From positions 1-58,789 of the forward strand of contig CALRCM010000003.1 of assembly GCA_943354555.1 (NCBI GenBank): 58,789 nucleotides of DNA, read 5' to 3'. A model generated the notes under the pieces. That model was not told the DNA's origin, searched no databases, and was given only the letters and a program-made list of their open reading frames with translations. Position 1 is the first letter of the stretch. Each line of letters opens with the position of its first letter. Origin of the DNA: Candidatus Peribacteria bacterium (GTDB lineage Bacteria > Patescibacteriota > Gracilibacteria > Peribacterales > Peribacteraceae). This document shows, one piece after another, positions 8,801 through 17,373 of this stretch. A program made the translations under genes and the position numbers.

Positions 8801-10182
8801 CAGACATTGTCGAAAGGCTATTGCGGGAATTCCGCGTTCCCGAATACGTCGAGCTTTTTGGGCCATTACAGGAATTCAATGCCCGGACCTTGCCCCGTCT
8901 TTTGCCGGAAGCTTCAAGAGACCCACGCCATCGTGACCTTCAGGATTCCAACGAACATTCGGCTCGCATGTTCTACTTCATCGGAAGCAGAATGCTTCAA
9001 GAACAACATCTTCGTGATGAAGATAATGCGCTCGACACCATGCGGGAGCGGTACGGCGAATCGTCTCATGTGAATATGACAGGCGGCACCTCGTTGATGA
9101 ATAATCTTTCCTCCGGAATCGAAGATGATGGGTCGCTGGATCGACGATCTCAGCTACGAGACTTTGGCAACCGGCTACCGGATTTTCAGCAACACGTTGA
9201 CCAGTGGCGCCTCGACGATGTTCCGCTGGGTCCAATCGGGGGCCGCTGGCACTTCGGAAATCCCGTGACCAACCGTCATTTAGAGCTCTTTACGCATCTC
9301 CTCTCTCTTGGACGCACACCTTTCCGCATGATCCATAGCAATGAGTCGCTAATCATCCCAGGATTTATGAGCAAGAACGAAATGCGCATGTTCATCTTGA
9401 TGCTTGCGATGGAAGGGCTTATTGATCCAAAGCAGCCGGAACTCCAGATCGGAATTACCGGACGTCTCGCGCCTGAGCTTTGTGCCTATTTTGGGAGCTC
9501 CTGCATGCTCGGGACGGCAGATTGCGCCGCCTTCAAGCTCGATTCCTTCGTTCCAGAGTCAAAGCCAAACCATGAGCTGACCGCTGCGCGCATCGTTGCG
9601 TACGATGCATATCCGGAATCAGAGGGGAAGCGACGCAACTTCGAACTCCCTTTTATGTTCCAGGGGTCTCCGGAAATGGGAAACGTACCGGGACGCACGG
9701 ACATCCTCGGACGGTGGAACGTACGATGGAATACTTCAACCAAACCCGATCTCTTTACGATGGATGACCTCGACATCACGCATATAGTTGGATCGGCGCT
9801 CCGTCACGTGCAACATGGAGGACCACTCAAAGAAGCAGGCTTGGCGTATATGGAGCGCCACCGGGAGATCCTGGAGCGCTACGGTATCACCGATACTTTG
9901 GATGCCCCCTGGGTCTATACCCGTGTCCACGAAGCCTACGAAGACTCTTCGAAGAACCCGGAGCACTTTAACCGATGCGTGAAAGCCTGTATGGATGTTC
10001 ACTTTGCCAGCGCAGAGAGCTTTTCTCATGGAACGGGAGCAGTCTTTGAAGTACGAAAAAACATTGACACACTTATGCGTCAAGCGGAGACTATAGGCAA
10101 AGAAGTCTTGAGGGATCCGCGCTATGAAAACGATGTCCGCGCACTCCTCCAGGCAAGGACCTACGAATCCCTCCATTCTTAA
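5863..10182 (+). CDS. Very large (1439 aa) soluble protein of unknown function
   Basis: Single long ORF with no obvious signal peptide, TM helix or recognised domain. Confidence 0.85.
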   Translation: MPRDLLSYRWQEEYVSHPPEGERYDVWHYRSLIQQACNLPNKPPHDLTPEIADEIRFVRNDIAIALPENFSRRDAFSLFLTHENPMGTYYMLDDLGDIAYDQEKELAAIQSSSYLPGYWDLEPKELMDSYHRSLDPQKKKREGSVDFPTNDRVSIRLGIRRTQKPAPKQVVEGLFYEQFFSDEWNWEYGAPQLFAAIEKNLESRTVTDDPFEWVQERISIAAGYSILGGGKECSPPFLAQAYERMASTVCNGIPVGHEEFREYEIGEEEQNLLIELYGRYASSLSPEMVEFVMAHAVVLTPQILRESEHIKKFLTHLPEMLSNGLNIDRVFEYAIEPTKESGTGLQRLESALRMTMSIYRGEKPWWFKEDFSMSEWLQEDDGHETNGRLRLHNNQLGRATLERIAQRAGFAFTHVLEPYHAVGYRMGSLPPFTEEDAIDFTAFVTEHYGIGNRRRSIEVIRNCLYILEQEALPLRHERLKNLREHLDEVKPQTHTIGRLEARDPVFEMPGVHVLTATMLRRSLAESMEVHDLRIGFDILEAIDEKFQEPLEVRARTYAPALPSHLANMQRRGLLINQSPEARLALPIPEGHLLANVERRNPSLGIFDFYAQLKQECGQVNRDVAKIYFQHCAARMPDPWHPPKGFLRFLELFDFINTPGWRFTAMEHPRDRPKVSEQNQRREVAKQMLVSNMLDAWIMGLLTSEELEALCRWITAELTDEERIEIEKDVLWSQNDDLAKLNLPLPPPVAEDEPEDIELLTHGRISSYMRRQLRRPLPPKPVPTEEEREQEAMERLEMNVRSECQQREQRIRSQRMVALQETFTMLSVLNSMAIAGSFSIAELRSVLRETVLPAAIRGADQGTGEVHAIQQGAMLTNLVRMQELGGIDHQGFRSAIEGSASPEEARKTAYDFIQQVLLRCMEESLNEALPNAINTVTSVMKAHAGKPDTAEGALARAVGQARKDLETELRRIWNDAPFAAPDIVERLLREFRVPEYVELFGPLQEFNARTLPRLLPEASRDPRHRDLQDSNEHSARMFYFIGSRMLQEQHLRDEDNALDTMRERYGESSHVNMTGGTSLMNNLSSGIEDDGSLDRRSQLRDFGNRLPDFQQHVDQWRLDDVPLGPIGGRWHFGNPVTNRHLELFTHLLSLGRTPFRMIHSNESLIIPGFMSKNEMRMFILMLAMEGLIDPKQPELQIGITGRLAPELCAYFGSSCMLGTADCAAFKLDSFVPESKPNHELTAARIVAYDAYPESEGKRRNFELPFMFQGSPEMGNVPGRTDILGRWNVRWNTSTKPDLFTMDDLDITHIVGSALRHVQHGGPLKEAGLAYMERHREILERYGITDTLDAPWVYTRVHEAYEDSSKNPEHFNRCVKACMDVHFASAESFSHGTGAVFEVRKNIDTLMRQAETIGKEVLRDPRYENDVRALLQARTYESLHS

Positions 10183-10191
10183 CTCTCTACT

Positions 10192-10914
10192 ATGGGTAGC
10201 GACCACCGAGGCGTAACAGAATCCACCGGCCGTGAACGCTCCAGCACTATTGATGTCCCTCATGCGCAAAAGCACATAGAGTCTTCCGGTTCTGCTCCAC
10301 GTATCGCAGATACCCGAGACGACACGATGCAGCATTCAAGAGAAGTTGTAACCGGAACGGACGCTCGTTCAAAACCCCATGCTCCACCCTCTGCACACGT
10401 TAAGGTAGGACCGAATGATCGAAGAGAGTCGAGCAGGATTGAGACACATCCCACCAAGCCAGCTCCTGCCAGGATCGAGCCCCCCAAACCCATCACTCCC
10501 ATAGCCAAGACAGAACCACCGAAGATTGCTCCACCTACTCCGGCTGTCACCGCAGAGTCCGCTCCGCAAAAACCCATTGCGCCTTACGTCGCCCCCGCCT
10601 CTCCAAAGGCTGCTGCTCCCGCTGCACCAATCACTGTTTCCCCTAAAGCTCCATCAGCAGAAAAGAAGGAGCTTGGTGCTCCGGAGATCCAGAAGATCAG
10701 ATCAGTAATCGAAACCGGACTCAGTAATTATCGTGGGATTGCAGCTTTCAAAACACAGAATCGCAAAAACGAGCGTGAAAGAACGCTCGATGCCGTCTTC
10801 AGAGCTGCAGGAGAAACGCCGCGTGCCGGAGACCGCTTTGCAGCAGCCAAACGTCTCGCAAGGCTCGCAGGAGCAGATTATCTGAATATGGTTGAAGATC
10901 TACATAGGAATTAG
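10192..10914 (+). CDS. Pro/Ala/Lys-rich hypothetical protein with small basic C-terminal domain
   Basis: ORF 9 nt after the large ORF; low-complexity PxxP centre, then IQKIRSVIETGLSNYRGIAAFKTQNRKNERERTLDAVFRAAG. Confidence 0.7.
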   Translation: MGSDHRGVTESTGRERSSTIDVPHAQKHIESSGSAPRIADTRDDTMQHSREVVTGTDARSKPHAPPSAHVKVGPNDRRESSRIETHPTKPAPARIEPPKPITPIAKTEPPKIAPPTPAVTAESAPQKPIAPYVAPASPKAAAPAAPITVSPKAPSAEKKELGAPEIQKIRSVIETGLSNYRGIAAFKTQNRKNERERTLDAVFRAAGETPRAGDRFAAAKRLARLAGADYLNMVEDLHRN

Positions 10915-10958
10915 ACGTGTAAGAATCCCTCCTTCCGTTCGTCTACTACGTTACAGGT

Positions 10959-11000
10959 CCCCCCAACACTACTATTTTCAATAATAGTAAAGATGGGGGG
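10959..11000. terminator. Hairpin, terminator-like, between 10192-10914 and the SLH/propeller gene
   Basis: CCCCCC...ACTATTttcAATAATAGT...GGGGGG. Confidence 0.5.
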
Positions 11001-11046
11001 CTTGCTACACTTCGGTGTCTGCTCTTATTTTCTTACGCTCACTTCT

Positions 11047-13755
11047 ATGGTTCGCGCTCCTGTAAGATTATCCTCCATTGTTGCCTTAGCTCTTAGCCTC
11101 GGCATCATCGCCCCGGCATTGGCGTTCTCCGATGTCTCATCGAAGACTCCCTATAACCGCGCGATCAATGCGCTGCAGGAACAGGGTGTAGTGGAAGGAT
11201 ATGGAGACGGATCATTTAAAGCAGCAGCCCGTATCAACCGTGCAGAGTTTTTGAAGATCGTCCTCGAAAGCCGTGGTGATATCGCAGATCTGAAGAATTG
11301 TTTTCCAGATGTGAAGGATCAGTGGTTTGCAAACTATGTCTGTAGCGCAAAATCAGAGGAGATCGTCGCGGGATACCCAGACGGGACATTTAAGCCGGAG
11401 CAGGAGATCAACTTTGTCGAAGCAAGCAAAATTCTCGCTCTCGCCTACGGTCAGACCATCGAAGCAAACTCTCCGGACTGGTACGAGCCCTATGCACGCG
11501 CATTGGAATCTTCCTCGGCAATCCCACCCTCTATCAATGGTCTTGATCAACGATTGAATCGTGGAGAAATGGCCGAGATGATGTGGAGACTGAGTAGCGA
11601 CATACAGGATCAGCCGACGAAGGGCTACATCAATGTGAAGTACCCCGAGGTGCAGGTAAATCTTGCGAGCTATGTTCCGCAAATGGCGAAGTCCTGTGTC
11701 GATCTGCGCGCATTCACGGAAGAGGCAGGTCGCAGTGCAGGAGGATACGGAACAGACATGATGATGCGCGAAGGCACAATGGCTCCGGCATCCGGCGCAC
11801 CCATGAACGACAGCGGCGAGTCCAACACGAAATCCGCGGATTACTCGGAAACAAACGTTCAGGTCGAAGGTGTCGATGAAGGAGATATCGTCAAGACTGA
11901 CGGCGAATATCTCTATATCGTCCGTAATCAGGAGATCCGCATCGTGGACGCGACGCCGGCAAGTAATCTGCGCAATGTCGCAACGATTGCCGTGGATGAT
12001 GCGTCATTCTCCCCGACCGATCTCTATGTCGAAGGCGATCGCCTCGTCGTCATCGGCACCACGTGGGAAAATGGCGGCGGCAAAGTACGGATCATGGAAG
12101 ATTTAGGAACGAGGAACCAAGAACTAGCTACGAAGATGGCCTCGATGATCTGGCCTGGGCCATGGTACAACCGCTCGTACACAACCGTAAAAATCTATGA
12201 TGTGAGTGACGCTGCGAATCCAAAGCTCTCCCGCACGGTCTCCTTCGAGGGATCTTCCGTAAGCACACGCCGCATAGGTGACAAGCTCTACGTCGTTGTA
12301 AACCAATCTCCCCGCTACTGGGGTGGATTCGACAGGCTCACCACAGGTGGCCCGATGCCGATGGGTACTGCGATAAAAGAAGCAGATCTTGTGCCGACCA
12401 TCAAAGATTCTGCAAAAGGCGATACCGCAATGCCTGCAGTCGGCTGCAACGACGTCATGATTCTTCCAAGAGTCCCCTCCCCGAGTTACCTCATTGTCGG
12501 TGTTGTTCCTTTGAACAACAGCACAGGAGAAGTACAACGGACAGCAATCCTCGGCAATGGAGAGAATGTCTACGCCTCACTGGAGAATCTCTACGTCGCT
12601 GCGACAGACTGGCAGTACGCATGGAACAATGCGGTAGAAAATGCATCGCAGCAGCGCACGCGTCTCTATCGTTTTGCCTTCACGAGCGATGGCGCCAAGT
12701 TCCAGGCACAAAGCCAGGTTCCTGGGCGTATTCTCAATCAATTCTCTATGGATGAGGCTTCGACAGGGCTCAGCCTGACACCCTACTTCCGCATCGCAAC
12801 GACCATCGACGAACAGTGGATGGCCAATAACACGTCACGCGCATCCAGCAACAATCTCTACGTGCTGAATCGTGACATGGAGACAGTGGGATCACTCGAA
12901 GACCTCGCTCCGGGTGAGAAGATCTACTCGACTCGGTTCCTCGGCGACCGCGCCTATATGGTCACGTTCCGTACGATCGATCCGCTATTTGTCATCGATA
13001 CGTCTGATCCAAGAAATCCCAAGATTCTCGGCAAGCTGAAGATCCCGGGATATAGCGATTATCTGCACCCGTACGATGAGAACCACATCATCGGATTTGG
13101 GAAAGACGCTGAAGCCTCTAAGGATGGAACGTTTGCGTGGTACTTGGGCATAAAAGTCGCGCTGTTTGATGTCACCGATGTGGCAAACCCGAAGGAGCTG
13201 CACAAGATCGCAATCGGCGACCGCGGGACGGAAAGTCCACTCCTCCACAATCACAAAGCACTGCTGTTTGACCGCGAAAGAGATCTCCTCGCGTTTCCAG
13301 TAAATATCCATAAGATCAGCGACGCCCAAAAGCAAACGGGCGAACAAGCAATGGCCTACGGCGAACCCGTTTTCCAAGGTGCACAGGTCTATACACTCAC
13401 TCTCAAAGACGGCTTCAAGCTCCGAGGACAGATCACACATTACTCAGACACCGATTGGCAGAAGGCAGGAAGCTATGTGTATGGCAAAGACATTGAACGA
13501 ATTATCCGCGTTGGCGACTCGCTCTACACCACTTCGCAATGGGGCGTAGTGAGCGCCACCGAAGACACGGTAAAGAAAGAGGGATCAGTACCCTTCGATA
13601 TCCCGTCGCCTGTCTCTGGCGGATCGTGCCCGGACGAATCTGATCCCAACGTACACTACGTAAGCAAGGATCCGGACGAATGCATGCGCGTGCGATTCTC
13701 ATGCATCCCCGGTACAGAAGGATTCAGTGATATGTGCGGGTGCGGGTGTAAGTAA
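11047..13755 (+). CDS. Secreted SLH-domain protein with C-terminal beta-propeller domain
   Basis: Signal peptide at MVRAPVRLSSIVALALSLGIIAPALAFSDV; SLH repeats (INALQEQGVVEGYGDGSFKAAARINRAEFLKI...); VEGVDEGDIVKTDGEYLYIVRNQEIRIVDA propeller family (COG4880-like). Confidence 0.85.
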   Translation: MVRAPVRLSSIVALALSLGIIAPALAFSDVSSKTPYNRAINALQEQGVVEGYGDGSFKAAARINRAEFLKIVLESRGDIADLKNCFPDVKDQWFANYVCSAKSEEIVAGYPDGTFKPEQEINFVEASKILALAYGQTIEANSPDWYEPYARALESSSAIPPSINGLDQRLNRGEMAEMMWRLSSDIQDQPTKGYINVKYPEVQVNLASYVPQMAKSCVDLRAFTEEAGRSAGGYGTDMMMREGTMAPASGAPMNDSGESNTKSADYSETNVQVEGVDEGDIVKTDGEYLYIVRNQEIRIVDATPASNLRNVATIAVDDASFSPTDLYVEGDRLVVIGTTWENGGGKVRIMEDLGTRNQELATKMASMIWPGPWYNRSYTTVKIYDVSDAANPKLSRTVSFEGSSVSTRRIGDKLYVVVNQSPRYWGGFDRLTTGGPMPMGTAIKEADLVPTIKDSAKGDTAMPAVGCNDVMILPRVPSPSYLIVGVVPLNNSTGEVQRTAILGNGENVYASLENLYVAATDWQYAWNNAVENASQQRTRLYRFAFTSDGAKFQAQSQVPGRILNQFSMDEASTGLSLTPYFRIATTIDEQWMANNTSRASSNNLYVLNRDMETVGSLEDLAPGEKIYSTRFLGDRAYMVTFRTIDPLFVIDTSDPRNPKILGKLKIPGYSDYLHPYDENHIIGFGKDAEASKDGTFAWYLGIKVALFDVTDVANPKELHKIAIGDRGTESPLLHNHKALLFDRERDLLAFPVNIHKISDAQKQTGEQAMAYGEPVFQGAQVYTLTLKDGFKLRGQITHYSDTDWQKAGSYVYGKDIERIIRVGDSLYTTSQWGVVSATEDTVKKEGSVPFDIPSPVSGGSCPDESDPNVHYVSKDPDECMRVRFSCIPGTEGFSDMCGCGCK
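12105..12132. repeat. Single 7-mer arm inside the SLH/propeller CDS
   Basis: AGGAACG AGGAACC AAGAACT AGCTACG. Confidence 0.5.
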
Positions 13756-13764
13756 ACCTCCATG

Positions 13765-13836
13765 AACCGCAGGCAGAAAGCCTGCTCCCTATGTCCTGGA
13801 AACAGCATATCGGGAGCAGCTTTTCTAGCTGCGGTC
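13765..13836. repeat. 72-nt structured intergenic repeat, copy 1
   Basis: aaCCGCAGgcagaaagcCTGCTCCC...GGGAGCAGcttttctagCTGCGGtc; second copy at 23189-23260. Confidence 0.85.
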
Positions 13837-13871
13837 GTCATGCGGAATACAACCGCATTTAAAATTCCGAG

Positions 13872-16271
13872 TTAAAGCCCCAAATCCCCCCTCGTCACCT
13901 TGATGACATCCCCCCTCTTGGGCGGCTGTCTCAAAAACCGGTCCGCCAAGTGTGTCTCCAACGTGTCCTGCACTGCTCTGCGCATAGCGCGTGCACCAAA
14001 CTCCGCGCTGTAGCCTTTCTTTGCTATGGCCTCCACGGCATCAGCATCTATTTTAAGCATAATCCCCTTCTCCTTCTGCATCGCTGCAGCAAGTGTTCCG
14101 ATCATCTGCATCGCCACATGCACCGTATCGCTAAACGTAAGAGGACGGAAAACAACTACTTCATCGAAGCGGTTGAGAAATTCCGGTGAATAGGTTCCGG
14201 TTTCGATGATCGCGTCGATGAGCTGGGTATGGAATTCCTCAGCGGGCATCGCAGGATTTTTTTGCAGAATCTGATGGACAGCTTTTGATCCCGCATTGCT
14301 CGTTGCAATGATCACGGTCGAGCGGAAGTCGGTCTTTACGCCGTCACTATCGATAAGATGTCCTTCGTCGAGAATCTGCAGGAAGAGATTGAGCACGTGC
14401 GGATGTGCTTTCTCCAGCTCATCGAGAAGAACCAGTGACGCAGGTCTCTGTTGAACCTGCTTGGCCAGTACACCCTTGTCTCCGGCCCCTCCACCGATGA
14501 TTCGGTCCACCGACGTACTCTCGGAAAATTCATTCATGTCCAGTCGGATCATATTTTCGCTACCGTCGAAAAGAATGTCGCACAGCGCTTTCGCCGTTTC
14601 GGTCTTTCCCACGCCTGTAGGTCCAAGCAGTAGAAATGTTCCGATGGGACGATTGCGGCTGCCGATCTGCAGTTTCCCCCGCTTGAGGGCATTCGCGAGA
14701 GTTTTTACCGCATGATTCTGCCCGATAATCCTTTCCTGCAAACGCACTTCTGTCTCGAGGTACCGTAGCCTGTCATCCACATCAAGTGCGGAGACATCCT
14801 GATGTGCACGCACGGATATCGCCTGAAGGACCATTTCTTCGGTCACTGTAGCGAGCCGGAGGGAGTGGGCCTGCGTGACGACTTCCCGCAAAACCTCCAC
14901 CGATTTTCCGGGAAAGGCCTGCAACCCGACGTAGCGTCCTGTCGCTTCGATAATCTTACGTAAGAGCCGGTATGGGACAGTAATACGACCGGATTTCTGA
15001 AGCTGCGTACATTCCTCCATCAGGACCTCCATGGTCTGCGGTTCTTCTGGCTCCTCGATCGTTACGCGTTCAAAGAGCGCATCGACTCCTGCATACCTCA
15101 CAATCCCTGCGTGGTACTCCCCGGGATCGGCAATGGCGACCACACCGACATTGGGGCTTTCCAAAAGCTTCATCAGTACGCCCTGCAAGCGTGCATCACC
15201 GCCACTAAGTAAAAGCCCAAGATCACGAATAACAATGATGTGCCGTCCGCTGTCTCTGCCCTGAAGCGCCTTCAGAAGGTCGTGATCAGGGTGATCCGTT
15301 CCAGAGAGAAGACGTTGGGTTTTCAGGAGAAACACACGGGAGAGAGGCAGGCCCGCAGCGAGTTCTTTCATCCGCAGTGCTGCCGTGAAGTGCATCAGAA
15401 GTGTCCAGCGTCCAGAGCCTCTGCGGCCGAGAAGCAGTGCATTGTGATGGGAGCCACGCTGTAGAATTCCGGCGATCATTTGGCTCTCTTTGCTGTGCAG
15501 CAATGATCCCCTCCGTGCTGTCCGTAATGCTTCATGCGTAAGATCCTCCGTAAGCTCATCCAGAATCGTGTTGTAGCCCATCACCCAGCCTTGGCCGATG
15601 CCGCCGAAAGATGTGGCGATCGCTTGCGGTGACCATCCGGAAGTTTGTCGGGATTGCTGCAGCAGAGCATCCCATTGCACCACCGCATCGAGATCCGCTT
15701 CTGCGATATCCGCATGATTCATCGCATCATAAAAGGGACCATCCGCACTGCACAGGAGATATGCCAGAATATGCGGAGCGGCAATTCTCTTCGCCTGATA
15801 CTTGGGAAGTAGTGCGGATGCACCCTTGAGAATTCGCTGAGGATCCATCGCCTCCACTGCACTACTGCACGTGGTACAGAGATTCTTCGGATCTATACCG
15901 AGCTCCTGCAAGAGGAAAACACCACGAGGTGAGCGAAGCGATGCACGAAAAAGATGTACGGGAGAAACGCGGGCGGAGTTGCGTATTCCCCGCAGGACAT
16001 CCGCATCCACTAGCTCACGAATATCGGATGACACTTTCGTGTCTCTCTCTAACGCGTCCACAATGAACCGGTGTAGAACGACAAGCGTAAAAACGAAGAG
16101 AACTGCTCCCTCGACAAAAGCGATTTCATACTCTTCGGAGAGAATACCAAAAACAATTCCTGCAAAGAGAATTCCTTCAAGTATCAACGCAATCGGGCCA
16201 AAAAAACATCTGCGCAACGTCTCGATGCGATCCATACGCGTGCCAGCAAGGGAGAGAGATACCGGCTTCAT
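13872..16271 (-). CDS. Membrane-anchored Clp-type AAA+ ATPase (ClpA/B/C-like)
   Basis: Two N-terminal TM helices; D2 Walker A GPTGVGKT, Walker B LVLLDELEKAHP; D1 motifs degenerate. Confidence 0.9.
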   Translation of the reverse strand: MKPVSLSLAGTRMDRIETLRRCFFGPIALILEGILFAGIVFGILSEEYEIAFVEGAVLFVFTLVVLHRFIVDALERDTKVSSDIRELVDADVLRGIRNSARVSPVHLFRASLRSPRGVFLLQELGIDPKNLCTTCSSAVEAMDPQRILKGASALLPKYQAKRIAAPHILAYLLCSADGPFYDAMNHADIAEADLDAVVQWDALLQQSRQTSGWSPQAIATSFGGIGQGWVMGYNTILDELTEDLTHEALRTARRGSLLHSKESQMIAGILQRGSHHNALLLGRRGSGRWTLLMHFTAALRMKELAAGLPLSRVFLLKTQRLLSGTDHPDHDLLKALQGRDSGRHIIVIRDLGLLLSGGDARLQGVLMKLLESPNVGVVAIADPGEYHAGIVRYAGVDALFERVTIEEPEEPQTMEVLMEECTQLQKSGRITVPYRLLRKIIEATGRYVGLQAFPGKSVEVLREVVTQAHSLRLATVTEEMVLQAISVRAHQDVSALDVDDRLRYLETEVRLQERIIGQNHAVKTLANALKRGKLQIGSRNRPIGTFLLLGPTGVGKTETAKALCDILFDGSENMIRLDMNEFSESTSVDRIIGGGAGDKGVLAKQVQQRPASLVLLDELEKAHPHVLNLFLQILDEGHLIDSDGVKTDFRSTVIIATSNAGSKAVHQILQKNPAMPAEEFHTQLIDAIIETGTYSPEFLNRFDEVVVFRPLTFSDTVHVAMQMIGTLAAAMQKEKGIMLKIDADAVEAIAKKGYSAEFGARAMRRAVQDTLETHLADRFLRQPPKRGDVIKVTRGDLGL

Positions 16272-16678
16272 GCAAGGAGAACGACAGTGATGTGTGCGAT
16301 AGCGAAAAGTAGTGCAAGTGGATAGGCGATCCAGAGCAATAGATATCCAACGGTGAAGGCAAGAAGAGCGATCTGAACTACGATGGCAACAATGATCGCT
16401 CCAAGGCGGATCACCGCACCTATGCAGCGCGAAATACCGTTGAGCGCGAGCATCGGGCCGATAGTGTAGATATTCAGTTGCTTAGGCCTCTCAATTATAT
16501 TTTTCCACGGTGCAAAAATCGTACGTAGTAGAAACAGTATCGGAAGAATGGCGGTAAATGCTTTACTATAGGAGTAGCCGCGCCGCGGGATCCGAATCAT
16601 CTCTACGAGGTACCATCCGAGGAACTCCCGCATGAGGGGAATTGCGCTATCCGGACGTAGGAGACTCAGAGCACGCAT
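16268..16678 (-). CDS. Small integral membrane protein, overlaps the Clp gene start
   Basis: Several hydrophobic helices; 4-nt overlap with downstream clp-like gene. Confidence 0.7.
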   Translation of the reverse strand: MRALSLLRPDSAIPLMREFLGWYLVEMIRIPRRGYSYSKAFTAILPILFLLRTIFAPWKNIIERPKQLNIYTIGPMLALNGISRCIGAVIRLGAIIVAIVVQIALLAFTVGYLLLWIAYPLALLFAIAHITVVLLA

Positions 16679-16743
16679 AATCTCATGATTATACCAGAAA
16701 TATGGTGTTTTGAGGAGACCCGTAAAAGCGCTATTCTCGTTCT

Positions 16744-17322
16744 ATGCCTCTCATCGTCCTTGAAGGTCCCGACGGCGCCGGTACCACCCGCCACAGCAAA
16801 CTTCTTGCTGAGCAACTGATCAAAGAAGGGCATGATGTGATACTCACAGCAGAACCGACAACGGGACCGATCGGTACGAAAATTCGTGCCATGCTTCAGG
16901 GCAAAGATGCACCCGATGCCATGACGATCCAGCTCCTTTTCTGCGCCGACCGCGCAGATCACACAGCTCAGATTATTCGACCTGCACTGGATGCGGGAAA
17001 AATCGTCATCACCGATCGCTATACACTTTCGACCATCGTCTACGGCGCGGCACAGGGGCTTGATGGTGCATGGCTCAGATCCATCAATGATGCGTTTCCA
17101 AAACCCGATCAGATATTTCTGTTGTTGCCACCGTACGAAGTGTGCGCCGAGCGCGTAGGAAGGCGTGCAACGAAGGATCAGTTCGAGGTCGATGTTTTTC
17201 AGAAAAAGGTTTACGGACTCTATGAAAAAGCATGCCAGCCGAACATCATCAAGATAGATACTTCAGGGAAGGCAGAAGAAGTGGCGGAGGAAATATTCCG
17301 CTGCTACAGAAACAGTATTTGA
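16744..17322 (+). CDS. tmk: Thymidylate kinase
   Basis: LIVLEGPDGAGTTRHSKLLAEQL...EPTTGPIG...VITDRYTLSTIVYGAAQG. Confidence 0.93.
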   Translation: MPLIVLEGPDGAGTTRHSKLLAEQLIKEGHDVILTAEPTTGPIGTKIRAMLQGKDAPDAMTIQLLFCADRADHTAQIIRPALDAGKIVITDRYTLSTIVYGAAQGLDGAWLRSINDAFPKPDQIFLLLPPYEVCAERVGRRATKDQFEVDVFQKKVYGLYEKACQPNIIKIDTSGKAEEVAEEIFRCYRNSI

Positions 17323-17373
17323 CTAAACAATAAATCGGAGGACAATTTGCGGTAACTTTCTCCAAATTTTTCT

